In this document: piece after piece, positions 59,490-64,000 of the stretch
Layout of the letters: the number at the start of each line of letters is the position of its first letter
Position numbering within the stretch: the first letter of the stretch is position 1
Source: Bacteroidales bacterium
Lineage (GTDB): Bacteria > Bacteroidota > Bacteroidia > Bacteroidales > UBA932
DNA length: 64,000 nucleotides
Direction of reading: 5' to 3'
NCBI GenBank assembly: GCA_016281015.1
Contig: JAEEHS010000027.1
Location: 16,902 to 80,901 of the forward strand
Translations under genes and position numbers: made by a program
The notes under the pieces: generated by a model
Told to the model about the DNA's origin: nothing
The model's input: only the letters and a program-made list of their open reading frames with translations
The model's database searches: none

Positions 59490-61324
59490 CCTCCCGCCGT
59501 CACATCCCGCTGCTTGTCGGCCTCGGTGTCGTGGCCGCCATCCTCCTGGGCAAGATCTTTTCGCTCCAGGTGCTGGAGGGGCGTTACAAAGAAGACGCGG
59601 ACCACAATTCCACCATCTACGAGACCATCTATCCCACCCGCGGGGTCATCTACGACCGCAACGGGGACATCCTCGTGGGCAACAAAGTCGCTTACGACAT
59701 CCTGGTCAGTCCCCGGGAAGTGAAGGACTTCGACACCCTTGCGCTGGCGACGGTGCTCGGCGTCACTCCGGAATTCATCCGCGGCAAAATGGACGAATAC
59801 CACCGGAACCGGCGGCGGATCGGCTACCAGAGCCAGGTCATGATCCGCTCCCTCCCCTCCGAGACCTATATGCGCTTTGACGAGGTCCGCTACAAGTTCC
59901 CGGGCTTCAAGGGGCAGGTGCGCGGGGTGCGGGACTATCCCGTCAACGCAGGCGGCAACCTGCTCGGCTATGTGTCCGAAGTCAATGCCCGCTACATCGA
60001 ACGGCATCCCGGCGAATACCGGCCCGGCGACTATGCCGGCATGACCGGCATCGAAGCGGCCCGGGAGCAGGACCTTCGCGGGGAAAAAGGCTACCACATC
60101 TACCTCCGCAATTCCCGCAACCAGATCGAGCAGCCCTACAAGGACGGCGCCGAAGACAAGGAAGCGGTCCCGGGGCACGACATCGTCACGACCATCGACG
60201 CCTCCCTCCAGCAGTATGGACAGCAGCTGATGAAAAACAAGGTCGGCTCGCTGGTTGCCATCGAACCCTCCACGGGCGAAATCCTGGCCCTGGTGTCCTC
60301 TCCGGGCATCGATGTGGAGCAACTCGCGGACATCGGCCGGCACTATGAGGAAATTGCGAAGAATCCCTACAAGCCCATGTACAACCGAGCGGTCTCGGCC
60401 TCCTACCCGCCGGGATCGGTGTTCAAACTGGTTAACGGCCTGATCGGCCTGGAGGAGGGCGTACTGCGGCCGGAAATGATGTATCCCTGCTCCCAGGGCT
60501 ATCATTTCGGAGCCGGACGCAAGCTGGGCTGCCACGTCCACAAGTCCCCTCTCAACATGGAAGAGTCCATCATGATGTCCTGCAACGCCTACTACTGCTA
60601 TGTGCTGAAGAACATCCTGGACAACCGGAAATACGACAACGTGGCCGAAGGAATGGACGCCTGGCACGAATATGTGGAAAGTTTCGGTTTCGGACGCAAA
60701 CTTGGCAGCGACTTTCCGGCGGAGCTCGCGGGCGGCATCCCGACCTCCCGGACCTACAACCGGGCGTACGGGAAAGGCCATTGGAACTCCACGACGGTGA
60801 TTTCCCTCAGCATCGGACAGGGTGAGATCCTGGCGACGCCCCTCCACCTGGCGAACTTCTGCGCCACCCTGGCGAACCGGGGCTACTACTACATTCCGCA
60901 CATCATCAAGGCCTCCGAGGGCGTCGAAATCGACCCCAAATACTACGAGAAACAGTACACCAAGGTTTCGACCGCCCAGTTCCCGAAGGTCATCCACGGC
61001 ATGTGGCGGGCGGTAAACGGCGGACAGGGCTCCGGCTGTACCGCCCACGTCGCGGCCGTCGAAGGGCTGGACATCTGCGGAAAGACCGGCACGGCCCAGA
61101 ACCCCCGCGGGGCAGACAACTCCGTGTTCATCTGCTTCGCGCCGCGGGAGAACCCGAAAATCGCCGTCGCCGGCTATGTCGAAAACGGCGGCTTCGGAGC
61201 CAGCTATGCCGCGCCGATGGCCTCGCTGATGGTCGAGCGCTACCTGACGGGAACGGTCAGCCGGAAAGACCTGGAAAAACGGATGAAAGATGCAAACCTG
61301 CTTAGCCGCGTAAAGAAAGACTGA
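59486..61324 (+). CDS. mrdA: Penicillin-binding protein 2 (elongation transpeptidase)
   Basis: 612 residues. N-terminal anchor (HIPLLVGLGVVAAILLGKIFSLQVLE), a pedestal domain with TRGVIYDRNGDILVGN and GADYAGMTGIE-like PGDYAGMTGIEAAREQDLRG, then a class B transpeptidase: Ser311 in YPPGSVFKLVNGL (SxxK), SCNAYYC (SxN) and GKTGTAQNP (KTG). It crosslinks new strands made by RodA during elongation. Overlaps mreD by four bases and rodA by one base (TGATG). The domain order is regular and nothing is missing. Confidence 0.95.
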   Translation: MTSRRHIPLLVGLGVVAAILLGKIFSLQVLEGRYKEDADHNSTIYETIYPTRGVIYDRNGDILVGNKVAYDILVSPREVKDFDTLALATVLGVTPEFIRGKMDEYHRNRRRIGYQSQVMIRSLPSETYMRFDEVRYKFPGFKGQVRGVRDYPVNAGGNLLGYVSEVNARYIERHPGEYRPGDYAGMTGIEAAREQDLRGEKGYHIYLRNSRNQIEQPYKDGAEDKEAVPGHDIVTTIDASLQQYGQQLMKNKVGSLVAIEPSTGEILALVSSPGIDVEQLADIGRHYEEIAKNPYKPMYNRAVSASYPPGSVFKLVNGLIGLEEGVLRPEMMYPCSQGYHFGAGRKLGCHVHKSPLNMEESIMMSCNAYYCYVLKNILDNRKYDNVAEGMDAWHEYVESFGFGRKLGSDFPAELAGGIPTSRTYNRAYGKGHWNSTTVISLSIGQGEILATPLHLANFCATLANRGYYYIPHIIKASEGVEIDPKYYEKQYTKVSTAQFPKVIHGMWRAVNGGQGSGCTAHVAAVEGLDICGKTGTAQNPRGADNSVFICFAPRENPKIAVAGYVENGGFGASYAAPMASLMVERYLTGTVSRKDLEKRMKDANLLSRVKKD

Positions 61325-62856
61325 TGATCGGGGAAAACGCACAGAAAAGGGATCTTCGGCAGAGTGTAGACTGGCGGCTGATCGGCGTGTATCTCGCGCT
61401 GGTCGTGATCGGCTGGGTCAACATCTATGCTTCGGTCCATTCCGCCGAGCCCGCGTCCATCTTCGACTGGAGCGTGAGGAGCGGGAAGCAGTTCGTCTGG
61501 ATGCTGACGGCCTTCGGCCTCGGTGGCATCATCCTCTTCCTGATTCCGCCCCGGCTCTGGGAAGTGGGGTCGCCCCTGCTGTACGCCGTGGTCCTGGGCC
61601 TTCTGGTCGTCGTCATCTTCGTTTCGAAAGACGTCAAGGGGTCCCATTCCTGGTTTGAGTTCGGGCCGGTGAAATTCCAGCCGGCGGAGATTTCCAAGAT
61701 CACGACCTCGCTGCTGCTCGCGGCGCTGATGAGCCGGCAGGGATTCCGGCTGACCCGCCTGCGGGACTTCCTCCTGTCGCTCGCCGTGATTGGCGTTCCG
61801 ATGCTCGTCATCGTGGCCGAGAGCGAGACCGGATCGGCCCTGGTGTATGTCGGTTTCATTTTCGTGCTGTACCGGGAAGGACTCTCGGGCTGGTGGCTCG
61901 CCCTCATCGGACTTGTCATCCTGCTGTTTATCACCACGCTGACTCTCAGCCCCTACACCTCGGTCCTCATCCTGATTGCCATCCTGACGCTCTGCTGCGC
62001 CCTGAACGGACCACGGAAGGAGTTCTGGCGGCGCATCGGCCTCGGCGGCGGTTTTGTCGCAGTGATGGCTGTCGTGCCCTTGCTCCTGCGCACCCTCTCG
62101 GCCGCCGTCGAGCGCCGGAGCGCCTTCCTCGCCTCCCGTTACTGGGTCCCCCGCGAGGGTGAAAGCGACCAGCTTTTCTGGTCCTTCCTCCCCCAGATCG
62201 ACCCCTTCTGGATCCTGGTGGGCCTATCCCTTGCGGCCCTTCCCTTCATCGGCTTTTATGCCTACCGGCACCGCGACCGCTTCCTTGGGGTCAGTCTCGC
62301 CGCCTTCGTCGTCGGCATCGCCCTGGTATTCTCGACGGAATTTATCTTCGAGCATGTGCTCCAGGACCACCAGCGGAGCCGCATCGAGGTACTGCTGGGC
62401 ATGAAAGAGGATCTCGCCGGCGTCGGCTACAATGTCAACCAGTCCAAGATTGCCATCGGTTCGGGCGGTCTCTTCGGGAAAGGCTTCCTCCAGGGAACCC
62501 AGACCACCCTCGGCTTCGTTCCCGAACAGTCCACCGACTTCATTTTCTGCACCGTCGGGGAAGAATGGGGCTTTGTGGGCTGCCTCGTCGTGATCCTGCT
62601 GTATGTCTTCCTGATTTCGCGGCTGATCCTGGACGCGGAACGCTGCCGCTCCCCCTTCACCCGCATCTACGGCTACTGCGTCGCCGCCTGCGTCTTCATG
62701 CACTTGTTTATCAACGTAGGGATGACCATCGGGCTGATGCCGGTCATCGGCATCCCCCTGCCGCTACTCTCCTATGGCGGCTCATCCCTCTGGGCCTTCA
62801 CCATCCTGTTGTTTATCTTCATCGCCCTCTACCGGGACGAGAAGAAGTACTTTTAG
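61324..62856 (+). CDS. rodA: Peptidoglycan glycosyltransferase RodA (SEDS)
   Basis: 510 residues, with about ten helices. WFEFGPVKFQPAEISKITTSLLLA carries the SEDS helix-3/4 motif (FQPAE), ETGSALVYVGF is the catalytic-Asp region's companion, and EEWGFVGCLVVILLYVFLISRLI and GIPLPLLSYGGSSLWAFTILL are the conserved C-terminal motif. It polymerises lipid II as partner of PBP2. The protein is longer than E. coli RodA (370) because of inserts, including a loop at about 255-285 (RRSAFLASRYWVPREGESDQLFWSF). It ends the mre operon and overlaps the convergent ispE by four bases. Confidence 0.94.
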   Translation: MIGENAQKRDLRQSVDWRLIGVYLALVVIGWVNIYASVHSAEPASIFDWSVRSGKQFVWMLTAFGLGGIILFLIPPRLWEVGSPLLYAVVLGLLVVVIFVSKDVKGSHSWFEFGPVKFQPAEISKITTSLLLAALMSRQGFRLTRLRDFLLSLAVIGVPMLVIVAESETGSALVYVGFIFVLYREGLSGWWLALIGLVILLFITTLTLSPYTSVLILIAILTLCCALNGPRKEFWRRIGLGGGFVAVMAVVPLLLRTLSAAVERRSAFLASRYWVPREGESDQLFWSFLPQIDPFWILVGLSLAALPFIGFYAYRHRDRFLGVSLAAFVVGIALVFSTEFIFEHVLQDHQRSRIEVLLGMKEDLAGVGYNVNQSKIAIGSGGLFGKGFLQGTQTTLGFVPEQSTDFIFCTVGEEWGFVGCLVVILLYVFLISRLILDAERCRSPFTRIYGYCVAACVFMHLFINVGMTIGLMPVIGIPLPLLSYGGSSLWAFTILLFIFIALYRDEKKYF

Positions 62857-63695
62857 GCCGGGAACAGGCCAAAAAGGGCGGAACCGCTGCCGGACATGGC
62901 GGCATAGAGGGCGCCCCGCTCATAGAGCGCCGCTTTGTACTCCCGGAGGGAGGGATACTTCGCAAAAACCGTCGCCTCGAAGTCATTGACGAGCTCCGTT
63001 TTCCAGCTTGCCGGGTCCTGCCGAAGGACAGCCTCGAGCGGTTTGGCGGGCGCTTTCGGAACAATCCCCCGGTACGCGTCCGCCGTGGACACATGGACCC
63101 CTTCCGGGACTACGATTTCCAGACGGAAACAACTCAGATCCAGCGGGAAAGGCGTCAGGATTTCCCCGCGGCCGCTGCCCATCATCGGCTCCTCATGCAG
63201 GAAGAAGGCGCAGTCGGAGCCAAGGCGGGCGGCATAGGCCGAGAGCGCCTGCGGGGAGAGATGCAGCTCGAAGAGCGCGTCCAGCGCCTTCAGAGCCGCC
63301 GCCGCATCCGCCGAACCGCCGCCGAGACCGGCGCCTACCGGCGAAGTCTTCTCCAGGAAAATCTTCACCGGCGGAAGGTGGTAGGTCTCGTCCAGCAAGC
63401 GGTAGGCCCGGGCGGTCAGGTCGCTGAGCGGATCCCAGTCCACCCCTTCGGCGCGGGCAATCGTGATCATCAGTTTCCCCTCCGGCGAGATGGCCTGGAC
63501 GAGCCGCTCCGGAGCGCGATACCGCTCCTCAAGGCCCTTCAGCGTCCGGCTATAGTCATCCCCTGCGATGATCTCCAGGGTATCATGGAACTGGTCGGAA
63601 GGCACGAACAGCGTCTCCAGGTCATGGAAACCATCTTCCCGGCGCCGCAGCACATGGAGCCCCAGATTGATTTTGACGTGCGGATAACAAATCAT
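62853..63695 (-). CDS. ispE: 4-diphosphocytidyl-2-C-methyl-D-erythritol kinase
   Basis: 280 residues, GHMP kinase. KINLGLHVLRRREDGFHDLETLF is the N-terminal substrate segment (KxNLxLxVxxRRxDGYH), SPVGAGLGGGSADAAAALKAL the ATP loop, and the C-terminus MSGSGSALFGLFPA carries the third GHMP motif (SGSGxxxFxxF). It phosphorylates CDP-methylerythritol at the 2-hydroxyl in isoprenoid synthesis. The start at 63695 is on the side facing the tRNA gene. ispD and ispE bracket the mre cluster on the minus strand, about 6 kb apart. Confidence 0.93.
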   Translation of the reverse strand: MICYPHVKINLGLHVLRRREDGFHDLETLFVPSDQFHDTLEIIAGDDYSRTLKGLEERYRAPERLVQAISPEGKLMITIARAEGVDWDPLSDLTARAYRLLDETYHLPPVKIFLEKTSPVGAGLGGGSADAAAALKALDALFELHLSPQALSAYAARLGSDCAFFLHEEPMMGSGRGEILTPFPLDLSCFRLEIVVPEGVHVSTADAYRGIVPKAPAKPLEAVLRQDPASWKTELVNDFEATVFAKYPSLREYKAALYERGALYAAMSGSGSALFGLFPA

Positions 63696-63719
63696 AAGGC
63701 AAAGTTCCGAAAAAATCCG

Positions 63720-63727
63720 TATCTTTG
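63720..63727 (+). promoter_or_regulatory. -7 box of tRNA-Leu
   Basis: TATCTTTG, 37 bases before the mature tRNA 5' end. Confidence 0.6.
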
Positions 63728-63764
63728 CAAGCCGGATTCAGCGGCCCTGCCGCTTCCGTCCGAC

Positions 63765-63849
63765 GCCTTGGTGGTGGAATGGTAGACACGAGGGACTTAA
63801 AATCCCTTGGCCCGAAACGGCCGTATGGGTTCGAGTCCCATCCGAGGCA
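63765..63849 (+). tRNA. tRNA-Leu (anticodon TAA)
   Basis: An 85-base type II tRNA. Acceptor GCCTTGG pairs with CCGAGGC (one G-T); the anticodon loop CTTAAAA places TAA between paired GAGGGA-like and TCCCTT strands; a long variable arm GGCCCGAAACGGCC forms its own stem; the T arm is ATGGG-TTCGAGT-CCCAT. Discriminator A. The CCA end is not encoded. It reads UUA (and UUG by wobble). Confidence 0.95.
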
Positions 63850-63850
63850 C

Positions 63851-63906
63851 ATTAAAGACTTTGTATGTTGTTTATTTTCAAACACTTACAAAGTCTTTAA
63901 TTTTTC
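63851..63906 (+). terminator. Inverted repeat / terminator after tRNA-Leu
   Basis: ATTAAAGACTTTGTA (63851-63865) and its exact complement (63887-63901) flank a 21-base loop and are followed by TTTTTC. It can end the tRNA transcript; it could also be part of an integration site, as tRNA 3' ends are common targets. Confidence 0.65.
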
Positions 63907-64000
63907 TATCCACCCAATTTGGTCGCAGTTGGTCGCGTTTTTATTTCCCAATAATCCCCAATACTCCCCAATAAAGATCGCAGCCCCACGACAAACGCAA
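63907..64000. other. Phased short repeats downstream of tRNA-Leu
   Basis: TTGGTCGC occurs at 63919 and 63929, then CCCAATA at 63947, 63957 and 63967, all with 10-base spacing. No gene is evident to the edge of the window. Confidence 0.6.

Overview
The window reads as a GC-rich chromosome segment of a Bacteroidota bacterium, most likely an uncultured Bacteroidales (Rikenellaceae- or Cryptobacteroides-like; the family is my inference). Three things support this. Almost every transcription unit is preceded by the phylum's promoter signature (TAnnTTTG near -7, often with TTTG about 20 bases upstream) rather than E. coli-like boxes. Many proteins have Bacteroidota architectures: a bifunctional DAHP synthase/chorismate mutase, single-chain SdhC, DUF3109, PfkA with GGNGS, and S2, S9 and L13 of Bacteroidales type. 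Genes are tightly packed, with ATGA, TAGTG or TAATG overlaps and almost no Shine-Dalgarno motifs. There is no rRNA, CRISPR array or prophage body; one tRNA-Leu(TAA) lies at the right end.

Layout. 1-8 kb: a truncated flippase, a cyclophilin lipoprotein, an LtaS-like phosphoglycerol transferase, the rplM-rpsI-rpsB-tsf translation genes and dus. 7.9-11.4 kb: first RAYT/REP locus, with pfkA and lpxK lying between an inverted solo element and the transposase cassette. 11.5-16 kb: an frr-pheA-aminotransferase-tyrA-DAHPS/CM operon. 16-25.6 kb: a membrane polyferredoxin paired with an Fe-S aldo-keto reductase, then an OPA-type transporter, ahcY, nhaA, a YhhN protein, a secreted hydrolase and fabG. 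25.7-31.7 kb: an outer-membrane barrel, an AraC regulator with membrane domain, a lipid kinase, a trp attenuator with trpB2, a solitary sdhC and pyrH. 31.7-38.5 kb: two M24 aminopeptidases and the second RAYT/REP locus around a Gfo/Idh oxidoreductase. 38.5-49 kb: hemW, a run of small membrane proteins, an M16-like protein lacking the zinc motif, a TPR protein, a U32 protein and a lipoprotein. 49-63.7 kb: wall and shape genes (prmC-ddl-PBP1a, topA, an AsnC regulator, ispD, mreBCD-mrdA-rodA, ispE).

The most striking signal is the pair of mobile REP systems. Each has a Y1 HUH transposase (RAYT) of about 320 residues, flanked by ~110-base elements with a perfect or near-perfect central hairpin. 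Family A uses a TTTCAACCTC/GAGGTTGAAA hairpin and family B a CGAAAATTGGTTGG-type hairpin. The two families share a 39-base arm with the same landmarks at the same offsets, and each locus also has an inverted solo element beyond neighbouring host genes. A second clear signal is a classical Trp-codon attenuator before trpB2: a leader peptide with tandem Trp codons whose stop codon sits inside the antiterminator strand.
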